NCBI GenBank assembly: GCA_004299545.1
Contig: SCRB01000048.1
Span: forward strand, 1-9,725
Direction of reading: 5' to 3'
Source: Rhizobiaceae bacterium
GTDB lineage: Bacteria; Pseudomonadota; Alphaproteobacteria; Rhizobiales; Rhizobiaceae
Length of the DNA: 9,725 nt
The notes beneath the pieces were generated by a model. The model did no database searches, was not told the DNA's origin, and worked only from the letters and a program-made list of their open reading frames with translations. The position numbers and the translations under genes are program-made. Shown one piece after another: positions 1-6,225 of the stretch (positions within the stretch are counted from its first letter, which is position 1; every line of letters starts with the position of its first letter).

Positions 1-134
1 GGAAAAGGCCATGTCGCCGCATTGCCCATATCGCCCGGAATGCGCGGAAACCGTGCCTCCAGCATCAATATGCCGAGCGGCGCGCCATAGACCGCCTTGC
101 CGCCCCTGGCGATACCGGATTGTGGTGAGATCAT
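1..134 (-). CDS. Aspartate/glutamate racemase-like protein, N-terminal fragment (runs off the window edge)
   Basis: An ATG at 134 opens a frame that stays open to base 1, giving 44 complete codons. The translation begins MISPQSGIARGGKAVYGAPL and continues with LGILMLEARFPRIPGDMGNA and a TWPF stretch. I recognise this opening (GK-VYGA-LGILML-ARFPRIPGD-GNA-TWPF) from rhizobial proteins annotated as aspartate/glutamate racemase family. This is recognition from memory, not a search, and the catalytic cysteines of that family would lie outside the window. A purine-rich GGAAAGG lies about 8 nt upstream of the ATG. The gene starts 19 bp after the stop codon of the DadA-like gene, so the two are probably co-transcribed. 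A racemase beside a D-amino-acid dehydrogenase would fit interconversion and oxidation of an amino acid; that link is inference. Confidence 0.6.
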   Translation of the reverse strand, partial: MISPQSGIARGGKAVYGAPLGILMLEARFPRIPGDMGNAATWPF

Positions 135-153
135 CGCTCTGCCTTTCCCGCCT

Positions 154-1416
154 TCAAAGGAAGCGCTTCGGATCGAACGGCTCCAGGGGGATCTCCGGAT
201 TGCGTCCACCGATCAGTTGCGCCACCACCCTGCCCGTCCTTGCCGAACTGACAAGGCCGATATGGCCATGGCCGAAAGCGTAGACGACGTCCTTCGTCGC
301 GCGCGCAAAACCGATGCAGGGCCGTCCGTCCGGCATGCTCGGCCGGTGGCCCATCCAGAATTTCACCTTCTCCGGCGGCAGCTTTTCCGGCAGGCCGGGG
401 AAGACGTGCACCAGGCCATCGCGCATGATCTCGGCGCGCTTCCAGTCGGGTTCGGCATCGACGCCGGCGATCTCGACCTGACCGGCGCTCCGCAAGCCGT
501 TCGCCATCGGATTTGCGAAGACCTTCGCGTCCGATACCATGACGGCATGCCTGAGGCCGATGTCGAAACCCTCGACCATGGCGTGATAGCCACGTTCCGT
601 CTCAAGGGGGAGCTTGTCGCCAAGCGATGCGGCAAGCGGTTTCGACCGAATGCCGGAGGAGATGACGGCCACATCGCAGGCGATCTCGCCGTCCTCGGTC
701 AGGACCGCCGCGAGCCGGTCGCCATCGAGCCGGAAGCCGGTCGCCCGCGTGCGGACGAGCGTGGCGCCCCTCGCCTCGGCCAATGCGACGAGCGCCGCGA
801 CATAGGCACCCGGGTCGAGGCAGCGTCCCGCCTCCTCCACCATGGCCGCGAAGCGATAGCGCGGATGCAGCGCCGGCTCGCGCTGGCGCAGTTCGTCGCT
901 ATCGAGTTCGAGCCATTCGATACCGACCTTGCGGCGCACCGCCCATGCCAGACTGTCTGCCTCGAAGGCCTCCCGGGAAGGATAGACATGCAGCACGCCT
1001 GCCCGCTCGACCAGGTGCGCAACACCGGCCTCCTCCGCAAGCTTCGCATGGAGGAGCGGCGCATTTTCCAGAAGCGGCCGCAAACCCCGCGCCGTCTTTT
1101 CTATAGCCGCGCGGGTCCATCCGGAACGGAGATAGCGGAAGAGCCAGGGGGCTGCTTTGGGCAGGTAGCGCCAGCGGATCGCAAGCGGCCCCAGCGGGTC
1201 GGAAAGATATTTCGGCACTTTCTTCCAAACACCGGGCTCGGCCGGCGGAATGACCGAATGCGAGGAGAGCCAGCCGGCATTGCCGTAGCTTGCCGCCTGC
1301 TCGCCCCCCGGTTCGGCGGGCTCGATGATGGTGACGCGGTTGCCGTCGCGCAAAACCTCAAGGGCGCTGATCGCACCTACGACGCCCGCTCCGATAATGG
1401 CGACATGACGTGTCAT
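154..1416 (-). CDS. DadA-like FAD-dependent D-amino acid dehydrogenase/oxidoreductase
   Basis: This is a 420 aa flavoprotein of the DAO/DadA family, which oxidatively deaminates amino acids (D-amino acids in DadA) to 2-oxo acids and passes electrons to the respiratory chain. The N terminus MTRHVAIIGAGVVG holds the FAD-binding GxGxxG (residues 9-14), and the acidic residue ending beta-2 is E32 in TIIEPAEPGG. A QAASYGNAGWLS segment (about 40-51) and the C-terminal GHGHIGLVSSARTGRVVAQL segment match the DadA pattern. I chose the ATG at 1416 because it puts the dinucleotide-binding strand directly at the N terminus. A GTG at 1470 would only add 18 unrelated residues. The Shine-Dalgarno is weak (GGGG about 8 nt upstream). 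It lies 60 bp after the hydroxyacid dehydrogenase and 19 bp before the racemase-like gene, so it is probably in one operon. The substrate cannot be read from sequence; other FAD amine or amino-acid oxidases are possible. Confidence 0.85.
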   Translation of the reverse strand: MTRHVAIIGAGVVGAISALEVLRDGNRVTIIEPAEPGGEQAASYGNAGWLSSHSVIPPAEPGVWKKVPKYLSDPLGPLAIRWRYLPKAAPWLFRYLRSGWTRAAIEKTARGLRPLLENAPLLHAKLAEEAGVAHLVERAGVLHVYPSREAFEADSLAWAVRRKVGIEWLELDSDELRQREPALHPRYRFAAMVEEAGRCLDPGAYVAALVALAEARGATLVRTRATGFRLDGDRLAAVLTEDGEIACDVAVISSGIRSKPLAASLGDKLPLETERGYHAMVEGFDIGLRHAVMVSDAKVFANPMANGLRSAGQVEIAGVDAEPDWKRAEIMRDGLVHVFPGLPEKLPPEKVKFWMGHRPSMPDGRPCIGFARATKDVVYAFGHGHIGLVSSARTGRVVAQLIGGRNPEIPLEPFDPKRFL

Positions 1417-1476
1417 GCTAAGACCCCGCACCGGATGAAAAATACGACCCTGTTTGCCCGCTCGATCCACAAATGG

Positions 1477-2397
1477 TCAAGCGATCTCCCCCGCAATCCT
1501 CCGGCAATGGTCGAGCGCGGCGCCGATCAGATTGTCGTTGGCTTCCGGCGTGCGGAAGCCGGAATGGGCGGAAAGAGTGACGTTGGGAAGCGTCGTCAGT
1601 TCGTGGCCGGCCGGCATCGGCTCGGTGGTGTAGACGTCGAGCCCGGCATGGCCGATTTGCCCTGAACGCAAAGCGGCGATCATCGCCGCCTCATCGACCA
1701 GCGCGCCGCGCGCCGTATTGATGAGGATCACGCCCGGCTTCATGCACCGGATGCGCTCGGCGGAGAGGATGCCGCGCGTCCCATCGTTCAGCGCCAGATG
1801 CAGCGAGACAATATCGGCCGCTTCCAGCACCTCGTCGAGTTCCATGAACGCGACGCCCGTATGCGTCGCCGGCGAGCGATTCCAGGCGACGACCCGCATG
1901 CCGACGCCGAGCGAGAGCCGCGCCATCTCACTGCCGATGCCGCCAAAGCCGATAAGGCCGAGGGTCTTGCCGGTCAGTTGCATGGCTTCGGTGCGCATCC
2001 AGTCACCGGCCCGCATGGCGCGGTCCATGCCGGCCAGCCCTTTGGCTGCCGCCCACATCAGTGCAAAGGCGCATTCGGCCACCGCCGTATCGCCATAGCC
2101 CTTGATGACATGCACTTTGATGCCGCATTCGGCATCAAGCCGCGCCGGGTCCATGTAGCTTTGCGGGCCGGTGCCGAGGAAAACGACATGCTTCAGCCCA
2201 CGGCACTGCCGCGCGACCCCGATCGGCAGATGCGTGTGATCGATGATGGCGATTTCCGCATCGCCCAGAGCCTTCGGTAGTTCGCCAGGCGTGATCGCCG
2301 GAAACCGATTGATCGTCACCGGCAGGTCGTCCGGCCGGAGGAGCTTTTCCGTCACGGCGGACAAGGCGTCGTTGGCATCCACGAAAACAGCGCGCAA
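1477..2397 (-). CDS. D-2-hydroxyacid dehydrogenase (NAD(P)-dependent)
   Basis: A 306 aa member of the D-isomer-specific 2-hydroxyacid dehydrogenase family, which reversibly reduces 2-oxo acids to D-2-hydroxyacids in the cytoplasm. The nucleotide-binding motif GLIGFGGIGSEMA gives GxGxxG at G150, G152 and G155. The catalytic triad is visible: R230 in INTARGALVD, E259 in DVYTTEP, and H278 in LSAHSGFRTPEA. The end of beta-2 reads VVAWNRSP (residues 169-176), with Asn-Arg instead of the acidic residue typical of NADH-preferring enzymes, so NADPH preference is possible (inference). The length is normal for the family. The start is a TTG at 2397, preceded by a strong GGGAGGG; no ATG fits. It follows the FAA hydrolase gene by 66 bp and precedes the DadA-like gene by 60 bp. 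The true substrate (glyoxylate, hydroxypyruvate, phenylpyruvate or another oxo acid) is unknown. Confidence 0.9.
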   Translation of the reverse strand: MRAVFVDANDALSAVTEKLLRPDDLPVTINRFPAITPGELPKALGDAEIAIIDHTHLPIGVARQCRGLKHVVFLGTGPQSYMDPARLDAECGIKVHVIKGYGDTAVAECAFALMWAAAKGLAGMDRAMRAGDWMRTEAMQLTGKTLGLIGFGGIGSEMARLSLGVGMRVVAWNRSPATHTGVAFMELDEVLEAADIVSLHLALNDGTRGILSAERIRCMKPGVILINTARGALVDEAAMIAALRSGQIGHAGLDVYTTEPMPAGHELTTLPNVTLSAHSGFRTPEANDNLIGAALDHCRRIAGEIA

Positions 2398-2401
2398 CAG
2401 T

Positions 2402-2408
2402 CCCTCCC
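2402..2408 (-). promoter_or_regulatory. Ribosome binding site deciding the TTG start of the hydroxyacid dehydrogenase
   Basis: On the minus strand the bases GGGAGGG end 4 nt before the TTG at 2397 (5 nt from the GGAGG core). The first codons then read MRAVFVDAND, a normal first beta strand for this family. No in-frame ATG lies near, so the strong Shine-Dalgarno supports initiation at TTG. Confidence 0.7.
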
Positions 2409-2419
2409 GATTCGAACGG

Positions 2420-2438
2420 CTTATATCAGCCCTATCAG
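2420..2438 (-). promoter_or_regulatory. AT-rich patch with CTGATA direct repeat, possible -10 region
   Basis: The 66 bp gap before the hydroxyacid dehydrogenase contains, on the minus strand, CTGATA-GGG-CTGATA followed directly by a TATAAG hexamer (plus 2420-2425). TATAAG matches the sigma-70 -10 consensus at five of six positions. The hexamer 17 bp upstream is a poor -35 (GCGGCA). This could be an internal promoter or an operator half-site pair, or it could be chance. The gap is otherwise featureless and I see no convincing terminator in it. Confidence 0.25.
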
Positions 2439-2463
2439 ATTCTGCCGCGAATGCTGCCAGCCG

Positions 2464-3480
2464 TCAGCCCCTTTCGTATTTTTCGACCATCTGATCGATT
2501 GCGCCGAAGATGGAGCGGCCGGCATTGTCCTTCATTTCGATCCGCACACGATCGCCAAACCGCATGAAGGGTGTCGAGGGCTTGCCGTCGCGGATGGTCT
2601 CGATGGTGCGAACTTCCGCGATGCAGGAATAGCCGGCGCCACCCTCGGCGACCGGCTTGCCGGGGCCGGTGTCGAGCTTGTTCGAAACGGTCCCGGACCC
2701 GACGATGCTGCCGGCGCCAAGCGGCCGCGATTTCGCAGCATGTGCGATCAGCCTCGGAAAATCGAAGGTCATGTCTATGCCGGCGTCGGCACGACCGAAG
2801 GGCTTGCCGTTCAGTTCCACCAGAAGCGGCAGATGAACCTTGCCACCGTCCCAGGCTTCGCCCAGTTCGTCCGGTGTCACCGCGACGGGAGAAAAGGCGG
2901 TGGAGGGTTTCGACTGGAAGAAGCCGAACCCTTTCGCCAGTTCGGCGGGGATGAGATTGCGCAGCGACACGTCGTTGGCGAGCATGACGAGGCGGATCGC
3001 CGCGCACGCCTCGTCGGGGGTCGCGCCCATCGGCACATCGTCGACAATGACGGCCACCTCGCCTTCCATGTCGATGCCCCACGCCTCGTCGGCAAGCCGG
3101 ATCGGATCGCGCGGCCCGAGGAAGGAATCCGAGCCGCCCTGATACATCAGGGGATCGCTCCAGAAGTTCTCCGGCATCTCCGCGCCGCGCGCTTTGCGCA
3201 CAAGCTCGACATGGTTCACATAGGCCGAGCCGTCAGCCCATTGATAGGCGCGCGGTAATGGCGCATGCGCCTTGTGCTCATGGAATCGCTCGGCTGGCAC
3301 CGCGCTAAGTTCGAGGCCTTCGGCAAGCGCCGTCAGATGCGGTGCGATACGCTGCCAATCGTCGAGCGCGGCCTGCAACGTCGGCGCGAGGAAGGACGCA
3401 TCGGTATAAAGCGTCAGGTCGCGCGAGACGACGGCGAGCTTTCCGTCGCGCGCACCGTTTTTCAATGTGGCGAGTTTCAT
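2464..3480 (-). CDS. Fumarylacetoacetate hydrolase family protein
   Basis: A 338 aa member of the FAA hydrolase family. Next to hmgA its expected job is cleavage of fumarylacetoacetate to fumarate and acetoacetate, the last step of tyrosine/homogentisate degradation. The N-terminal ~80 residues are the smaller lid-like domain, then the hydrolase fold follows. Probable metal ligands are E139 and E141 in GIDMEGEVAVIVDD and D170 in LANDVSLRNL. A lysine-containing FFQSKPSTAFSP (187-198) and GSGTVSN (261-267) are typical family motifs. The length matches the ~335 aa bacterial class rather than the ~420 aa eukaryotic-type enzyme. The ATG at 3480 has a GGAGGA 3 nt upstream. The gene follows hmgA in the same direction, but 171 bp of mostly palindromic repeat separates them. 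The family also includes fumarylpyruvate hydrolases and oxaloacetate decarboxylases, so the reaction is assigned mainly from context. Confidence 0.88.
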   Translation of the reverse strand: MKLATLKNGARDGKLAVVSRDLTLYTDASFLAPTLQAALDDWQRIAPHLTALAEGLELSAVPAERFHEHKAHAPLPRAYQWADGSAYVNHVELVRKARGAEMPENFWSDPLMYQGGSDSFLGPRDPIRLADEAWGIDMEGEVAVIVDDVPMGATPDEACAAIRLVMLANDVSLRNLIPAELAKGFGFFQSKPSTAFSPVAVTPDELGEAWDGGKVHLPLLVELNGKPFGRADAGIDMTFDFPRLIAHAAKSRPLGAGSIVGSGTVSNKLDTGPGKPVAEGGAGYSCIAEVRTIETIRDGKPSTPFMRFGDRVRIEMKDNAGRSIFGAIDQMVEKYERG

Positions 3481-3492
3481 GCGTCCTCCGCT

Positions 3493-3651
3493 GATTTCCC
3501 TCCCCCTCGAGGGAGGGTGGACAATCGCCGAAGGCGATTGGACGGGTGGGGTAGCCTACAAAAAGCGCCGCGTCTATGCGCGTCTCATCCGCCGCAACGA
3601 CCCCACCCTGTCCGCCGCGCGGACCACCCTCCCCTCGCGGAGAGGGAAATC
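3493..3651. repeat. RIME-like mosaic palindromic intergenic element
   Basis: A long imperfect inverted repeat fills the hmgA/FAA-hydrolase gap. The left arm (3493-3552) and right arm (3600-3651) both run, read outside to inside, as GATTTCCCTC, then a GAGGG-rich block, GGTGG, a small hairpin, and GGGTGGGGT. Each arm carries its own hairpins. In the left arm these are CCCTCCC/GGGAGGG (3498-3517) and CAATCGCC-GAA-GGCGATTG (3522-3540). In the right arm they are GTCCGC-CGC-GCGGAC (3610-3624) and a CCCTC...GAGGG stem (about 3628-3646). The 47 bp between the arms has no clear feature. The architecture resembles the RIME-type mosaic elements dispersed between genes in Rhizobiaceae; the family label is from memory. 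It begins 3 nt from the Shine-Dalgarno of the FAA hydrolase and ends next to the hmgA stop codon. Confidence 0.8.
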
Positions 3652-4965
3652 TCAACCCCAATCCCCTTCCGGCGTACCGTTGAAGCGTTTCTTCAGACCC
3701 GTCCAGCAACCGGCATAATCGTCCTGCCGCGTGTCGGTTTCGGCTGCATGGCGTGTCAGCATCTGCGGGAAGCGCGTCTCGAACATGAAGGCCATGGTAT
3801 CGGCGAGCTTCTGCGGCGCGAGATCCGCCTGCGACGCCTTTTCGAAGCCCGACGCATCCGGTCCGTGCGCCAGCATCATGTTGTGCAGACTCACGCCGCC
3901 GGGAACGAATCCTTCCTCCTTGGCATCATACTTGCCCTCGACCAGCCCCATGAACTCGCTCATGATGTTGCGGTGATACCAAGGCGGCCGGAACGTATCC
4001 TCCGCCACCACCCAGCGCGGCGGGAAGATGACGAAATCCACATTGGCTGTCCCCGCCTCGCCCGACGGTGCGGTCAACACCGTGAAGATCGACGGATCGG
4101 GATGGTCGAAGAGGATCGCGCCGACCGGCGAATAGGTCTTCAGGTCGTATTTGTAGGGCGCGTAGTTGCCATGCCAGGCGACGACATCGAGCGGCGAATG
4201 GTCAAGTTCGGTGACATGGAACCTGCCGCACCATTTGACGAACAGGCGGCAGGGCGTCTCCTTCTCCTCATACCAAGCGACAGGCGTCTTGAAGTCGCGT
4301 GGATTGGCGAGGCAGTTGGCCCCGATCGGCCCGCGATCCGGCAGCGTGAACTTGGCGCCGTAATTCTCGCAGATATAGCCGCGCGCGGAACCATCCATCA
4401 GTTCGACCTTGAACACCATGCCACGCGGTACGACACAGATTTCCGTCGGCCGCACGTCCATCACACCCATTTCCGTGACGACGCGAATGCCGCCTTGCTG
4501 CGGCACGATCAGAAGCTCGCCGTCGGCGTTGAAGAAATGATCGTCCACCATCGATCTGTTGACGGCATAGACATGCGCCGCCATGCCGACCTGCGTGAAG
4601 ACGTCGCCGGCCGTCGTCATGGTACGGATGCCGGCGAGAAAATCTGTTTCCTCGTTCGGCATCGGTGTCGGGTTCCAGCGCAACTGCCCGAGCGCCAGTT
4701 CGCTGTCACCGATATTCGGCGCGCTCTTCCACAGCGGGAATTCAACGCTCCAAAAACGGCCCGTATGGCGCACGCTCGGACGGATGCGGTAAAGCCATGA
4801 CCGCTCATTGGTGCCGCGCGGCGCGGTGAAGGGCGAGCCTGAAAGCTGCTCGGCATAAAGGCCATAGGCGGGGCGCTGCGGCGAGTTCCGGCCCTGCGGC
4901 AGCGAGCCGGACAGCGTCTCGGTTTCGAAATCGTTGCCGAATCCCGGCATATATCTGGAGGTCAT
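3652..4965 (-). CDS. hmgA: Homogentisate 1,2-dioxygenase
   Basis: A 437 aa, full-length homogentisate dioxygenase, the Fe(II) enzyme that opens the ring of homogentisate to maleylacetoacetate in tyrosine and phenylalanine catabolism. The N terminus [20 protein letters not shown] and the block [20 protein letters not shown] are family hallmarks. The iron ligands align with the characterised enzyme: H331 in [10 protein letters not shown]337 in MSEFMG, and H367 in LAHGPD. The likely catalytic histidine is H288 in FDHPDPSIF. The ATG at 4965 is chosen because the family N terminus starts there and GGGAGAG lies about 7 nt upstream. The open frame continues to 5286 but encodes nothing family-like. 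The C terminus, rich in Trp and Gly, ends at the edge of the repeat element. It heads the probable hmgA-FAA hydrolase unit after a 175 bp gap containing candidate regulatory repeats. HPP dioxygenase and maleylacetoacetate isomerase are not in the window. Confidence 0.98.
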   Translation of the reverse strand: MTSRYMPGFGNDFETETLSGSLPQGRNSPQRPAYGLYAEQLSGSPFTAPRGTNERSWLYRIRPSVRHTGRFWSVEFPLWKSAPNIGDSELALGQLRWNPTPMPNEETDFLAGIRTMTTAGDVFTQVGMAAHVYAVNRSMVDDHFFNADGELLIVPQQGGIRVVTEMGVMDVRPTEICVVPRGMVFKVELMDGSARGYICENYGAKFTLPDRGPIGANCLANPRDFKTPVAWYEEKETPCRLFVKWCGRFHVTELDHSPLDVVAWHGNYAPYKYDLKTYSPVGAILFDHPDPSIFTVLTAPSGEAGTANVDFVIFPPRWVVAEDTFRPPWYHRNIMSEFMGLVEGKYDAKEEGFVPGGVSLHNMMLAHGPDASGFEKASQADLAPQKLADTMAFMFETRFPQMLTRHAAETDTRQDDYAGCWTGLKKRFNGTPEGDWG

Positions 4966-5023
4966 CGGTTCTCTCCCTCGGCACTGCCCCGGCGTTCGAA
5001 AGGAATTCGTCCGGGCAACGTTC

Positions 5024-5053
5024 GTTACAGTCGTAACCGCCGATTTTGTAACC
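5024..5053 (-). promoter_or_regulatory. GGTTAC repeats upstream of hmgA, candidate operator
   Basis: Read on the minus strand, the gap upstream of hmgA contains GGTTAC at 5053-5048 and again at 5038-5033, exactly 15 bp apart. The second copy forms an inverted pair with GTAAC (5028-5024) across a 4 bp spacer. Direct plus inverted half-sites of this sort are typical of dimeric repressor or activator sites. They lie 60-90 bp before the hmgA start codon. No regulator gene is present in the window, so the binding protein is unknown. Confidence 0.4.
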
Positions 5054-5058
5054 ATCAA
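5030..5058 (-). promoter_or_regulatory. Possible sigma-70 promoter of hmgA
   Basis: On the minus strand TTGATG (5058-5053) is followed after 17 bp by TACGAC (5035-5030). The first hexamer fits the -35 consensus at four positions; the second is a weak -10 with three matches. The spacing is ideal, and the GGTTAC repeats fall in the spacer and -10, which would suit regulation. An alternative -10-like TATATT lies at 5109-5104. Prediction by eye only. Confidence 0.25.
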
Positions 5059-5140
5059 CGCCCTCTTCAGCAGAGAAGCGGCAATGGTGCGGCATTGGAG
5101 GAGAATATAGGGCGAGCGACAGCGATGGCGGCAAGTGCCC

Positions 5141-5437
5141 TCAGGCGCGGATATAGATCCAGCCTTCCCACTGCCGCCTGGCCAGATGGGCAATGGCGCT
5201 CGACACGACGGTTGCGCCTTCCGCCACACTTTGCCCCGTTGCATCCAGCGTATTACGGCAAAAGACGAGCAGCCTGTCGCTGCCATGTTCGCCCGACAAT
5301 GCGGCGCGCACGCCCGCTGCGTTGACGACGATCTCTATTTCCGCGTCGGGCATTTCCCTCAACAGGTTGATGGCATTGTTGCGTGCGCGCTGAAGCGCCG
5401 CTTCCGTCGGCGCATGGAGAACGATGCGCTCGCTCAT
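5141..5437 (-). CDS. DsrE-family (COG1416-like) small protein
   Basis: A 98 aa cytoplasmic protein with the fold signature of the DsrE/DsrF-like family. It has an alternating strand-helix start (RIVLHAP, then an ANNAINLL-type helix), the strand [16 protein letters not shown] (32-47), LVFCRNTL (57-64) with a single cysteine at C60, and the C-terminal [13 protein letters not shown] recognise that ending, together with CxNTL, as typical of the short DsrE proteins related to YchN and intracellular sulfur oxidation proteins. Family members carry or relay sulfur on a cysteine; whether this one does is not shown. The ATG at 5437 overlaps the ATPase stop codon in an ATGA, so translation is probably coupled to the ABC transporter. 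There is no strong independent Shine-Dalgarno (GGAT at moderate distance). It ends the operon; a 175 bp gap to hmgA follows. Confidence 0.75.
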   Translation of the reverse strand: MSERIVLHAPTEAALQRARNNAINLLREMPDAEIEIVVNAAGVRAALSGEHGSDRLLVFCRNTLDATGQSVAEGATVVSSAIAHLARRQWEGWIYIRA

Positions 5438-6225
5438 TGCAATTGATCCGCGATGGTAGCCGCCACACGGAAGAATTCCGGCTCCTTGCGGGAACGAGGC
5501 CGCGCCAGATCGACAGGATTATGGTTTGTAATGCAAGCGGGCTGGCTTCCCCCCATTACCCCGCCCATGACGAGGATACGGTCGGACAGAAGCACCGCTT
5601 CCTCTATGTCGTGGGTGACGAAGAGTACGGCCATCCGGCGCCTCTCCCAGATATTGAGCAACTCGGCCTGAAGCCTACCGCGCGTAAGCGCATCGACAGC
5701 GGAGAAGGGCTCGTCCATGAGAAGGACCGAAGGCTCGACGGCGAGCGCGCGGGCAATGCCGACACGCTGCTGCTGGCCGCCGGACAGTTCGGACGGCCAG
5801 CGTTTGGCATAATCCACCATCAGGGTCAGCTTCAGCGCGTCCTCGACGCGGGCCGCAATTTCCTGGCGCGACAGGCCGAGGCCATGAAGCCCGTAGGCGA
5901 CATTGGCTTCGACGGTTTGCCAGGGCAGGAGCCGGCTATCCTGAAAGACGATCGAACGACGCCGCCGGCCGCTGTGCGCCTTGCCGCCTTGCAGCACGAT
6001 CCTGCCCGCGCCCGGCTCCAGGAGCCCCGCCGCGCAGCGCAGCACCGTCGATTTGCCGACGCCTGAACCGCCGACCAGCGAAAGGAACTCACCCTTCGCA
6101 AGAGCAAAGTCGACACCCCCGAAGACAGGTCGATCGGCGCCGGGAAACGTATAGTCGAGCTTCTCGGCCACAAGCACCGGCTCGGTCTTCGCCATCATGT
6201 CTTTTTCACGCACCGCAATCGTCAT
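5434..6225 (-). CDS. ABC transporter ATP-binding protein (nitrate/sulfonate/taurine type)
   Basis: A 263 aa ATPase subunit of a SsuB/TauB/NrtD-like importer that powers solute uptake through the neighbouring permease. All nucleotide-binding motifs are intact: Walker A GGSGVGKST (52-60), Q-loop Q95 in IVFQDSRLLPW, signature LSGGQQQR (147-154), Walker B VLLMDEP (167-173), and H-loop H205 in VTHDIEEA. The C-terminal tail DLARPRSRKEPEFFR is typical of this subfamily. The ATG at 6225 has GGAGG 6 nt upstream and overlaps the permease stop codon by 4 bp (ATGA). The longer open frame upstream of it runs through the permease gene in another frame and is not real. The stop overlaps the start of the DsrE-family gene, again by 4 bp. 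The substrate cannot be told from the ATPase. Confidence 0.93.
   Translation of the reverse strand: MTIAVREKDMMAKTEPVLVAEKLDYTFPGADRPVFGGVDFALAKGEFLSLVGGSGVGKSTVLRCAAGLLEPGAGRIVLQGGKAHSGRRRRSIVFQDSRLLPWQTVEANVAYGLHGLGLSRQEIAARVEDALKLTLMVDYAKRWPSELSGGQQQRVGIARALAVEPSVLLMDEPFSAVDALTRGRLQAELLNIWERRRMAVLFVTHDIEEAVLLSDRILVMGGVMGGSQPACITNHNPVDLARPRSRKEPEFFRVAATIADQLQ

Noticed and set aside
1417..1470. GTG start at 1470 for the DadA-like gene
   Set aside because: It would put 18 unrelated residues ahead of the FAD-binding strand, which normally begins within the first few residues.
97..1665. 522-codon open frame on the plus strand
   Set aside because: It is antisense to the DadA-like and hydroxyacid dehydrogenase genes; the translation has no family features and is rich in Arg, Gly, Ala and His, as expected for a GC-rich shadow frame.
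2440..2463. Stem-loop after the FAA hydrolase as an intrinsic terminator
   Set aside because: A short bulged stem (ATTC/GAAT with CAG/CTG) can be drawn, but no T-run follows, so it is not a convincing terminator.
3265..4800. 511-codon open frame on the plus strand
   Set aside because: It is antisense to hmgA and the FAA hydrolase and runs through the repeat element; composition is that of a shadow frame, and hmgA on the other strand is certain.
4966..5286. N-terminal extension of hmgA to 5286
   Set aside because: The extra 107 residues overlap the DsrE-family gene, have no homogentisate dioxygenase character, and the family N terminus and a ribosome binding site are at 4965.
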